A DNA stretch of 64,000 nt from Chitinophaga sp. 180180018-3 (GTDB lineage: Bacteria > Bacteroidota > Bacteroidia > Chitinophagales > Chitinophagaceae): NCBI RefSeq assembly GCF_037893185.1, contig NZ_CP140772.1:6138001-6202000 (forward strand), written 5' to 3'. Shown here in pieces: positions 18,226 to 25,639 of the stretch. The notes under the pieces are model-generated. The model searched no databases and had not been told where the DNA came from. It was given only the letters and a program-made list of their open reading frames with translations. The translations under genes and the position numbers were made by a program. Each line of letters begins with the position of its first letter. Within the stretch, counting starts at the first letter, position 1.

Positions 18226-18257
18226 CAAAAGTATTTGTCAAAAAAATAAAAAACAAT
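18226..18257 (-). promoter_or_regulatory. Promoter of the ilv operon
   Basis: On the minus strand a perfect Bacteroidota -7 box, TACTTTTG (18226-18233), lies 20 nt after ATTG (18254-18257), close to the TTTG -33 element. Transcription should start near 18220, giving about 25 nt before the leader peptide ATG. Confidence 0.75.
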
Positions 18258-18436
18258 ATCCTTTCAAATTTTTCGTAAAAAATCAATCACATTACTACTT
18301 TTTGAAAATATTCAAAAAAAGAAGTCAATAGATGCTGAATATCTAAACAAACCTGTAATTGACTGGTAATTCATATGGCCATTGTGTGGTCATCTCTCTA
18401 TAGTTATTAAAAATAATTATAATAAAAAACATAAAA
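18258..18436. other. AT-rich intergenic spacer, no gene seen
   Basis: About 180 bp upstream of the ilv promoter, very AT-rich, with A-tracts that could serve as an UP-type element. I see no open frame, RNA gene or repeat in it. Confidence 0.6.
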
Positions 18437-18463
18437 AAACCCGGTGCAGAGAGCACCGGGTTT
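18437..18463 (-). terminator. Intrinsic terminator after the sugar kinase gene
   Basis: On the minus strand an 11-bp perfect stem (AAACCCGGTGC and complement, loop TCTCT) is followed by a run of T. It lies about 50 nt after the kinase stop. Between stop and stem there is a direct repeat of GTGAACA...ATGAAATCATTT, of which the first copy includes the stop codon. Confidence 0.88.
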
Positions 18464-18513
18464 AAATGATTTCATTTCATTTGTTGTTCACGTTCTAAAA
18501 AAATGATTTCATT

Positions 18514-19611
18514 TTACTGTTCACTTGTTACGCTAACGTGGAGGCATTTGTCGATAATTCCCTGCAGAATGGTTTCTTTTTCCATCAATCGTTGCAACAG
18601 GATCAACTGATTCTTTGCACGTTCGTAATTGTGTGTCGGATACTTGATTGGGTAATACACATCCCCGTTCAGATAATCGGTCAGGAATCGTATTCCCTGC
18701 ATGTAGATCATGAACTTTCCGGCGAAGAACAGCTGTTCCTTTTCCACTGTTGTCAGCATACTTCCTACCTCTGTGAGATAGCCCTGCATAAGGGCTTCGA
18801 AGTATTCATCGCGGATAACGATCAGGCTGAAATCTCTTTCTTCTTCAGATACGGGGCAAACATAAGTGCGCACCATATCGCCGAGGTCTGAGATAATTTT
18901 TCCGGGCATCAGGGTATCGAGGTCGCACACACAAATACCTTCATAAGTATCCTTGTTCAGCAATACGTTATTGATTTTGGTATCGTGGTGCATGAGATGG
19001 TCCCTGAATGCAGGATTTGTTTTCAGTTGCTCATACGTCACTGCGATGTCTGAATAGCGGAGGAACTCACTGATCAACTCTTCTGCTTCGGCTTTCCTTT
19101 CTTCTCTTGCGGTACGGATGGCCTCCTGGAAGGCGCTGTAGCGCAGGGTAAGGTTGTGAAAGTTGGGAATGGAAGCTTTAAACGGCTTCAGGTCAATACC
19201 CGAAAGGTAACTGGCGAGGCGGCCAAATTGCCTGGCTGCTTCATACGCCTGCTTTGGGTTGTCGGCCTGATCTACCGTTACGGAGTCCGCAATAAAAGGG
19301 ATCATTCTCCAGTATTCATTGTCAATTACAAAGAGCTCTTCCCCGTTAACCGTGGGGATCGGCGTAATAAACAGATAGCCGGGATGATGAACTGCCAGGT
19401 AATCGGCTGCCATTCTTTGATTGGCGGCAATTATTCCTGGTTCCTTAAATACGTTTACATTGATTTTCTGTAAAACGTACCTGCTGCCGTCCTGCTTTTT
19501 CTCCAACAGAAAAGTGTTGTTGATGTGTCCTGATCCAAATCTTCGGACATTTAATCCTTCAGGCTCAAGTCCGAAAGCCTGAAGGATCTTTGTGTTGGGC
19601 TTTATTTCCAT
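18514..19611 (-). CDS. APH-fold sugar kinase (N-acetylhexosamine 1-kinase-like)
   Basis: A 365-residue cytoplasmic kinase of the aminoglycoside/choline kinase fold. The catalytic loop is HHDTKINNVLL with Asp210, and the metal loop is VCDLDTLMPGKIISDLGD (Asp230/Asp232 region). This HxDTKxNN and DLDTxMPG combination is characteristic of NahK-like enzymes, which make GlcNAc/GalNAc 1-phosphate. Its start overlaps the end of the upstream nucleotidyltransferase gene by 10 nt, so the two are translationally coupled. They probably form a salvage pair (free sugar to sugar-1-phosphate to NDP-sugar). The actual sugar is not shown by the sequence. Confidence 0.75.
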   Translation of the reverse strand: MEIKPNTKILQAFGLEPEGLNVRRFGSGHINNTFLLEKKQDGSRYVLQKINVNVFKEPGIIAANQRMAADYLAVHHPGYLFITPIPTVNGEELFVIDNEYWRMIPFIADSVTVDQADNPKQAYEAARQFGRLASYLSGIDLKPFKASIPNFHNLTLRYSAFQEAIRTAREERKAEAEELISEFLRYSDIAVTYEQLKTNPAFRDHLMHHDTKINNVLLNKDTYEGICVCDLDTLMPGKIISDLGDMVRTYVCPVSEEERDFSLIVIRDEYFEALMQGYLTEVGSMLTTVEKEQLFFAGKFMIYMQGIRFLTDYLNGDVYYPIKYPTHNYERAKNQLILLQRLMEKETILQGIIDKCLHVSVTSEQ

Positions 19612-20501
19612 AAATTGTCTGGATATTCTCCATTCTTAACCAGCGCCGACAGACTGGCCTGCACTCCGGGTGCATCTTCTTTGTAAGTAACGCCGAACCA
19701 TTGAGCGCTGGTAGGCAGTACTTTCACCTGACCTTTATCCCGGCGGATGAATTCGTCCGCAACGATAGGAATAAAGAATTCAGATTTAGGATTGCTGATG
19801 TTTTTATCCAGGAACTCATTGAACAGGCCCTGGCTCAGTTCAAACACGCTGGGATGGAAACCCCAGAAGTTCATAGACACTGGTGTATCTGCGGCCAGCG
19901 GGTGTTTGCTGCCATCAGCATCTTCATAAACGATCTGACCATCTTCTTTATAGATCTTGGTTCTTTCGTTAATAGCAGTCAGATTACCTGCATCTACAGC
20001 GCAAACGCCGCGGGAAACAGAACCATGTTCGCTGATGGTTTTGCCCAACTCGTAGCCTACAACGCTGTATACATCGGATTTACAGTCATTTTTGAGGAAG
20101 CCGGCCATTTTAACGAATGAATCGGTGCCATAGAAATCGTCTGCATTAATCACTGCAAATGGTTCATTAATGGCATTCTTAGCGCAAAGGATCGCATGCG
20201 CTGTTCCCCAGGGTTTGGTTCTGTCGGCCGGAATTGCATGTCCGCCTACAAACGCATCCATCTCCTGATATACATAATCCACCTCTACACGTCCTTTCAG
20301 CTTGGCATCAAAGATTTCTCTGAATTCTGCTGAAAAGCTCTCGCGAATGATGAACACAATTTTTCCAAAACCGGCGCTGATAGCGTCATAAATAGAGTAA
20401 TCGATGATAGTTTCACCGCTGGGGCCAAATTGCTGGATTTGCTTCAAACTGCCGTAACGACTGGCCATACCGGCCGCCAAGATCAATAAAGTCGGTTGCA
20501 T
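19602..20501 (-). CDS. Sugar-1-phosphate nucleotidyltransferase
   Basis: A 299-residue nucleotidyltransferase of the GT-A-like NTP_transferase fold. The N-terminal signature is LILAAGMASRYGSLKQIQQFGPSGE, with the NTP-binding glycine/arginine loop; the metal aspartates lie in AVINADDFYG. No hexapeptide acyltransferase repeat follows, so this is not a GlmU-type bifunctional enzyme. It overlaps the NahK-like kinase gene and probably activates that kinase's sugar 1-phosphate. The divergent neighbour is an alpha-L-fucosidase, so fucose or host-glycan-type sugars are a possibility, but that is inference. Confidence 0.8.
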   Translation of the reverse strand: MQPTLLILAAGMASRYGSLKQIQQFGPSGETIIDYSIYDAISAGFGKIVFIIRESFSAEFREIFDAKLKGRVEVDYVYQEMDAFVGGHAIPADRTKPWGTAHAILCAKNAINEPFAVINADDFYGTDSFVKMAGFLKNDCKSDVYSVVGYELGKTISEHGSVSRGVCAVDAGNLTAINERTKIYKEDGQIVYEDADGSKHPLAADTPVSMNFWGFHPSVFELSQGLFNEFLDKNISNPKSEFFIPIVADEFIRRDKGQVKVLPTSAQWFGVTYKEDAPGVQASLSALVKNGEYPDNLWK

Positions 20502-20632
20502 TGTCTTATACTGGTTTTATATTTTTCAAGTGTTTATCCGAAAATATCGGCGCTAAATTTAACCTAATAAAACTATTTTCACACTTTCTTTTTGTGAATA
20601 ACACATATTTTAAAGATTAATTAAACGGAACA

Positions 20633-21970
20633 ATGAAGAGATTATTAGTGCTGGGAGCTTTTGTCGCACAGGTTTTTACATCAGTGGCACAGCAGAAAAC
20701 GAATCCTGCAGACATTAAAGAAAAAATGCAATGGTTTGCCGATGCTAAGCTGGGCATCTTCATCCATTGGGGCATTTATTCAGTAAAGGGAGTTGATGAG
20801 TCCTGGTCTTTCCACAACAAAAAAATCTCTTACCCCGATTACATGCAGCAGCTGAAAGGCTTTACTGCAAGCAATTACGACCCGCAGGCATGGGCCGATC
20901 TGATCAAAGCATCCGGCGCCCGCTATGCGGTGATGACTACCAAACACCACGATGGTGTGGCTTTGTGGGACAGCAAATACAGTAAGCTGGATGTTGCTAA
21001 CAGTACTCCGGCTAAAAGGGATGTACTCACCCCACTGTATGCTGCACTGCGGCGCGATAGTATCAAATGTGGTGCCTATTTTTCGCTGATCGACTGGAGC
21101 TATCCTGATTATCCGCAGTTTCTGAAAGATAGTAACCGCTACGAGATCAAGGCCCAGCCTGAGAGATGGAAGAAGTTCCTAAAATTTTATGAAGGGCAGA
21201 TGGAAGAGGTGATGACCAAATTCAACCCTGACCTCTGGTGGTTTGACGGCGACTGGGAACACTCCGCCGAGGAATGGGAAGCTCTTAAAATGCGGAATAT
21301 GCTCACCACCCATAACCCCAACACCATTATCAACGGGCGTTTGCAGGGATATGGCGACTATGACACCCCGGAACAGAATTTCCCGGTTACCCGTCCTCAT
21401 TACCACTGGTGGGAACTTTGCATGACCATCAACAACAACTGGGGCTGGCAGCCACAGGATACCAACTGGAAAACACCCTTCGAAATCATCAGCATCTTTG
21501 CCGATGCCGTTAGCAACGGCGGCAATCTGCTGCTCGACATAGGTCCCAGGGCAGATGGTACCATCCCTGAGGAAGAAGTACATGTATTGAAAGAACTGGG
21601 CGGCTGGAACCAACGTAACGGCGAAGCCATCTTCAATACCATCGGTGGTATACCGCAAGGGCATTTCTATGGTCCTACCACGCTTTCCAAAGACTCCGGC
21701 ACGCTCTTCCTGTTCCTGCCGGCCAAAACCAGCGGCCAGGTAATGATCAAGGGCCTGTCGAACAGGATCCTGAGCATCACTGCACTTGGCAGCAACAGCC
21801 CGCTTAATCATAAAATCGTGGGTAAGATTTCCTGGAGCCCGGTGCCAGGACTGGTATTCATAGACGTACCGGAAAATGTGCTGGACAAATACATCACCGT
21901 TCTGAAACTGAAGCTCGACGGCCCTGTTAAGCTCTACAGAGGGAAAGGCGGGTTCCTGACAAATGAATAG
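20633..21970 (+). CDS. Alpha-L-fucosidase (GH29), exported
   Basis: Hydrolyses terminal alpha-L-fucose from glycans. It has 445 residues, a signal peptide of about 20 residues (ending SVAQQ), and a GH29 catalytic barrel. Diagnostic blocks are WFADAKLGIFIHWGIYSV, YAVMTTKHHDGVALWDS (residues 99-113) and FNPDLWWFDGDWE, in which Asp205 is the expected nucleophile. A C-terminal beta domain follows. It is probably periplasmic or surface-exposed. It is divergent from the kinase/nucleotidyltransferase pair and followed 13 bp later by a PLP enzyme. The family acts on fucosyl linkages; the linkage specificity cannot be read here. Confidence 0.93.
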   Translation: MKRLLVLGAFVAQVFTSVAQQKTNPADIKEKMQWFADAKLGIFIHWGIYSVKGVDESWSFHNKKISYPDYMQQLKGFTASNYDPQAWADLIKASGARYAVMTTKHHDGVALWDSKYSKLDVANSTPAKRDVLTPLYAALRRDSIKCGAYFSLIDWSYPDYPQFLKDSNRYEIKAQPERWKKFLKFYEGQMEEVMTKFNPDLWWFDGDWEHSAEEWEALKMRNMLTTHNPNTIINGRLQGYGDYDTPEQNFPVTRPHYHWWELCMTINNNWGWQPQDTNWKTPFEIISIFADAVSNGGNLLLDIGPRADGTIPEEEVHVLKELGGWNQRNGEAIFNTIGGIPQGHFYGPTTLSKDSGTLFLFLPAKTSGQVMIKGLSNRILSITALGSNSPLNHKIVGKISWSPVPGLVFIDVPENVLDKYITVLKLKLDGPVKLYRGKGGFLTNE

Positions 21971-21983
21971 GTAACTTTGCCGG

Positions 21984-22874
21984 ATGTTCAGTTACGATCA
22001 TATCACATTGGAATCAATACATACAACATGGCTGCCGGAAGATATCCAGGCAGCCATGTTGCGTTTAGACAAGCTTCACACCGTGGTATCGGGCAATAAA
22101 TGGTTCAAACTGCAATATAACCTATTGGCCGCCGGGAGCGCCGGCAGGCAGGGCATACTTACCTTCGGAGGCGCTTACTCCAACCACATCGCGGCCACCG
22201 CAGCCGCCTGTGCCTCCCAGGGGCTCCGTTCCATTGGCATGATCCGTGGCGAAGCACCGGTCAGTGCCAATCATACACTGGCAGCAGCTGCCGGCTGCGG
22301 CATGGAACTTATCCACATTTCCCGCGAGGCCTACCGGCAGCCCGACCGGGAAATATACTGGCAGCAACAGTATCCCGATTTTTTAGTTGTACCGGAGGGA
22401 GGCCATAACAGCGCCGGCGCCAGGGGTTGCGAAGATATACTGTCTGTTCACCCTACCCATTATTTTACCCATATCCTTTGCGCAGTGGGCACCGGCACCA
22501 CGCTGGCCGGACTTATCAACAGCGCGGGGGTACAGCAGCATATCATGGGCATACCGGTACTCAAGGGCGCCCAATACCTGGAACCGGCCGTGAAAGCCCT
22601 GCTGCACGACAAGCCGTTGCCATCGTGGGAACTTTTATATGATCACCACCTGGGAGGGTACGCTAAAATCCCCCCCATACTTATAGATTTTATCAATAAT
22701 TTTTATGAAGAAACCGGGATACCTACCGACGTCGTCTATACGGGCAAACTCATGATGGCATTCCGGGAATTGAGCCGACAAGGGCGTTTCCCGGCAGGCA
22801 GCCGGGTGCTGCTGATACATACCGGCGGACTTCAGGGCAATCTTTCCCTGCCCCCCGGCGTTTTAAGCTTTTAA
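21984..22874 (+). CDS. PLP-dependent 1-aminocyclopropane-1-carboxylate deaminase/D-cysteine desulfhydrase family protein
   Basis: A 296-residue fold-type II PLP enzyme. The PLP lysine is Lys39 in VSGNKWFKLQYNL, followed by TFGGAYSNHIAATAAA, the conserved substrate/phosphate loop near residue 62. A second phosphate loop is GTGTTLAG. These motifs mark the ACC deaminase/DcyD branch, which includes D-cysteine desulfhydrases; true ACC deaminase activity is less likely without further active-site evidence. It is short for the family (usually 300-340). It is probably co-transcribed with the fucosidase, though the functional link is unclear. Confidence 0.83.
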   Translation: MFSYDHITLESIHTTWLPEDIQAAMLRLDKLHTVVSGNKWFKLQYNLLAAGSAGRQGILTFGGAYSNHIAATAAACASQGLRSIGMIRGEAPVSANHTLAAAAGCGMELIHISREAYRQPDREIYWQQQYPDFLVVPEGGHNSAGARGCEDILSVHPTHYFTHILCAVGTGTTLAGLINSAGVQQHIMGIPVLKGAQYLEPAVKALLHDKPLPSWELLYDHHLGGYAKIPPILIDFINNFYEETGIPTDVVYTGKLMMAFRELSRQGRFPAGSRVLLIHTGGLQGNLSLPPGVLSF

Positions 22875-22941
22875 AAACTGTTCTTTATATTTGAACGGTA
22901 GTGTATTTTTGCCAACTTTAAGCGTTCACGGAATAATCAGT

Positions 22942-23673
22942 ATGAAGCAAGCACTTCGAATAACCTTTGTTATCGGAATAATTATATTAAGCACTGTTGC
23001 GGGAAAAGCACAAGAACAGGAATATACGCCTCCGGTATTACCGGACTTTTCAGCCGTTATCAAAACCGGTAAAATAGAACTGAACTGGATATCCGGGTTT
23101 ACCCAGGTAAAGGAGATCGGTGTTCAGCGCTCACTCGACAGCGTGCTGAACTTCAATACCATTGGCTATGCCAGTACGGCGTCACAAACGAGAAATGGCT
23201 ATCTTGATAACAAGCCGTTGCCCGGTTCCAACTATTACCGTCTTTTTATTCTGTTGAATAACGGCAGGTTCTTTTACAGTAAAACAGTGCTGGCTGTTAC
23301 CGACAGCACCTTCCGCGCCGATCATAAACTGGAGTTTGCCGACATTCGCGACGCAGCCAAAGGCCTGAGAGGAAAAGAGCAGGAAAACAAGGAGCCGGAA
23401 AGAGTTTCCTGGCATCCGTCTAATTACATCTATACTACTGCAGATGGTAACATCAATATCAAACTACCGGATGCAGTACAGAAGCATTATTCCGTCAAGT
23501 TCTATGAGCCCAACGGCACTTTCCTTTTCGATATAGAAAAAATAGGCCAGCCTTCGCTGATCCTTGAAAAAGCGATCTTCCTGCATGCAGGCTGGTTCAA
23601 TTTTGAGCTCTTCGAAGACGGGAAACTGAAAGAGAAATGGAGCCTGTTCATTCCGCTGAACTACCGGATGTAA
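22942..23673 (+). CDS. Exported protein with fibronectin type III-like domain, unknown function
   Basis: I choose the ATG at 22942, which gives a clean signal peptide (MKQALRITFVIGIIILSTVAGKAQ), rather than the longer frame from 22891. The mature 220 residues begin with a fibronectin type III-like strand pattern (IKTGKIELNWISGFTQVKEIGVQRSLD ... GSNYYRLFILLNNGRFFYSKTVLAV). A second half, from about residue 150, resembles a T9SS-type beta domain (INIKLPDAVQKHYSVKFYEPNGTFLF). I do not recognise the family. It lies alone on the plus strand, converging on lipB 12 bp away. Confidence 0.65.
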   Translation: MKQALRITFVIGIIILSTVAGKAQEQEYTPPVLPDFSAVIKTGKIELNWISGFTQVKEIGVQRSLDSVLNFNTIGYASTASQTRNGYLDNKPLPGSNYYRLFILLNNGRFFYSKTVLAVTDSTFRADHKLEFADIRDAAKGLRGKEQENKEPERVSWHPSNYIYTTADGNINIKLPDAVQKHYSVKFYEPNGTFLFDIEKIGQPSLILEKAIFLHAGWFNFELFEDGKLKEKWSLFIPLNYRM

Positions 23674-23685
23674 CCTGTTGTAAGG

Positions 23686-24396
23686 TTATTGTTCACTGGT
23701 GTTGAAAAGGTCGTTGAAGTGTTTCAGCAGCTTTGCTTTCACTTCTTCCGTATCTACCCGACGGCCCAATTCACTCTCCAGAGAGGTTACTTTTTTATTG
23801 ATAATTCCACAGGGAACGATGCCATCAAAATAATTCATCGGAGTATTTACATTCACCGCAAAGCCGTGCATAGTCACCCAGCGGCTGCAGCGTATACCCA
23901 TTGCACATATTTTACGGGCCTTTTGCTTATCATGCGGATCCAGCCATACACCGGTTTCGCCTTTGGACCTGTCGCCCGTTATACCATATTCTGCCAGTGT
24001 GCGGATCACCATTTCTTCCAGAAACCGGAGATATTTACCCAGATCAGTAAAAAAATTCTCCAGATCCAGAATAGGATAACCTACCACCTGTCCGGGGCCA
24101 TGAAAAGTGATATCCCCTCCGCGGTTGGTTGGTACAAATCCGATTCCCTGTTCCTGTAGCTCTTCCTGCGATATCAGCAGGTTTTCTATATGCCCGCTTT
24201 TGCCTAATGTATATACCGGCGGGTGTTCACAAAAAAGCAGGTAGTTGGTAGTAGGGGGACTGGATGGATCTGCAGCAGCACGCCGCTGCTTCAGTTGTAC
24301 ATTATCCCTTAACAACTGCTCCTGGTAATCCCAGGCAGCCTGGAAATCTATTAATCCGAGGTCTTTTACTACGATCTGTTGTTTCACATTTTCCAT
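23686..24396 (-). CDS. lipB: Octanoyl-[acyl-carrier-protein]:protein octanoyltransferase
   Basis: Transfers octanoyl from ACP to the lipoyl domains of 2-oxoacid dehydrogenases and GcvH. It has 236 residues from the ATG at 24396; the longer frame starts at a TTG that is part of the -7 box. Motifs: RGGDITFHGPGQVVGYPI (residues 92-109), Lys162 in RKICAMGIR and the nucleophile Cys196 in DGIVPCGI. This Cys/Lys dyad is the LipB hallmark and separates it from LplA ligases. It is divergent from the rluD-family gene, with both promoters in a 109-bp gap. Confidence 0.96.
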   Translation of the reverse strand: MENVKQQIVVKDLGLIDFQAAWDYQEQLLRDNVQLKQRRAAADPSSPPTTNYLLFCEHPPVYTLGKSGHIENLLISQEELQEQGIGFVPTNRGGDITFHGPGQVVGYPILDLENFFTDLGKYLRFLEEMVIRTLAEYGITGDRSKGETGVWLDPHDKQKARKICAMGIRCSRWVTMHGFAVNVNTPMNYFDGIVPCGIINKKVTSLESELGRRVDTEEVKAKLLKHFNDLFNTSEQ

Positions 24397-24405
24397 ATTA
24401 GCCAG

Positions 24406-24413
24406 CAAAGTTA
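24406..24413 (-). promoter_or_regulatory. -7 box of lipB
   Basis: TAACTTTG on the minus strand, a perfect TAnnTTTG match, ends 9 nt before the lipB ATG at 24396. This implies a very short 5' untranslated region and argues against the longer TTG-started frame. Confidence 0.55.
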
Positions 24414-24481
24414 GGGTTTTTCACAGTATCCGTTTGCCGGAGGAAGTAATGGGCCGACTGTGTCTTTGCCTAAATCTTCGC

Positions 24482-24489
24482 TACCTTTG
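24482..24489 (+). promoter_or_regulatory. -7 box of the RluD-family gene
   Basis: TACCTTTG, a perfect TAnnTTTG match, lies 16 nt before the ATG at 24506. The -33 element is weak (TGTG). Confidence 0.5.
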
Positions 24490-24505
24490 CAAAAAAATAA
24501 ACTGA

Positions 24506-25570
24506 ATGTCTGAAGAATTGCTGGAACTGGAAGATGAGCTGGAAAATGGCGATGCCAGTGAGGAGCTTTATGAAAAGATCAATATGGTGGTAGATAAGGG
24601 CCAGGAGCCGTTGCGTATTGATAAATTTCTCACTAATCGTATAGAAGGCGCCACCCGCAATAAAATACAGCAGGCCCTTGATGGCGAGCTGGTATTGGTA
24701 AACGACAAGCCCGTTAAATCCAACTACAAAATCCGGCCGTTGGACCGGATTGTTGTGTTCTCCAATAAAAGCCCGGAAAGTACGGAGATTATACCGCAGG
24801 AACTGCCGCTCAATATTGTGTATGAAGACGATGACGTGATGGTGATAGACAAACCCGCCGGGCTGGTAGTACACCCTGGCTGCGGTAATCGCGATGGTAC
24901 CCTCGTAAACGGATTATCGTGGTACCTGGGCGATAAGACCCAGGCAACCGAGCCGGAGCTGCCGCGTTTTGGTCTGGCACACCGTATCGACAAGAACACC
25001 AGTGGTTTGCTGGTGATCGCCAAGTCCGATAAGGCCATGAACGACCTGGCCAAACAATTCTCCAACCACACGGTGCATCGCCGGTATATAGCGCTGGTAT
25101 GGGGTGATTTTGAAGAAGATGAAGGCACAGTGGTGGCTCACGTAGGCCGTCATCAGCGCCTGCGTAAGATCATGGATGCTTACCCCGACGGCGAATATGG
25201 CAAGGAAGCAATTACGCATTACCGGGTGCTGGAGAAGTTTAACTATGTATCCCTGATAGAATGCAGGCTGGAAACCGGCCGTACGCACCAGATACGTGTG
25301 CACATGCAGCATATCGGACATTCCCTCTTCAACGATGAAACCTACGGTGGCAGCCGGATTGTAAAAGGCACCATTTATACCAAATACAAACAATTCATCG
25401 ATAACTGCTTCGAGATCATGCCCCGTCATGCGCTCCACGCGCAGCAGCTGGGTTTCGTACACCCGCGTACCCGGGAACAACTCTACTTTGAAAGCGCCCT
25501 GCCGAATGACTTTGTGACCGTACTGGAAAAGTGGCGGAGATATGTGGCAGCGAGACCGAATGTAGAATAA
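24506..25570 (+). CDS. RluA/RluD-family 23S rRNA pseudouridine synthase
   Basis: Isomerises specific uridines to pseudouridine in rRNA. It has 354 residues: an acidic N-terminal tail (1-30), an S4 RNA-binding domain (about 36-95, LRIDKFLTNRIEGATRNKIQQAL), then the catalytic domain with the family motif HRIDKNTSGLLVIAKSD, in which Asp162 is the nucleophile. ECRLETGRTHQIRVHMQHIGHSLFND follows. The domain order fits RluD (positions 1911/1915/1917), but RluA-family members are hard to separate by motif, so no symbol is given. Confidence 0.9.
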   Translation: MSEELLELEDELENGDASEELYEKINMVVDKGQEPLRIDKFLTNRIEGATRNKIQQALDGELVLVNDKPVKSNYKIRPLDRIVVFSNKSPESTEIIPQELPLNIVYEDDDVMVIDKPAGLVVHPGCGNRDGTLVNGLSWYLGDKTQATEPELPRFGLAHRIDKNTSGLLVIAKSDKAMNDLAKQFSNHTVHRRYIALVWGDFEEDEGTVVAHVGRHQRLRKIMDAYPDGEYGKEAITHYRVLEKFNYVSLIECRLETGRTHQIRVHMQHIGHSLFNDETYGGSRIVKGTIYTKYKQFIDNCFEIMPRHALHAQQLGFVHPRTREQLYFESALPNDFVTVLEKWRRYVAARPNVE

Positions 25571-25639
25571 TTCACAATTTTATTACAAATATTTTATATG
25601 TTTTGATTTATCTTAGCAGGAACTACCCTTGTCAATTGA

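Noticed and set aside
17626..18249. 207-codon plus-strand frame covering the ilv leader
   Set aside because: It overlaps ilvE and the leader region in antisense; the leader peptide and attenuator on the minus strand explain the sequence better.
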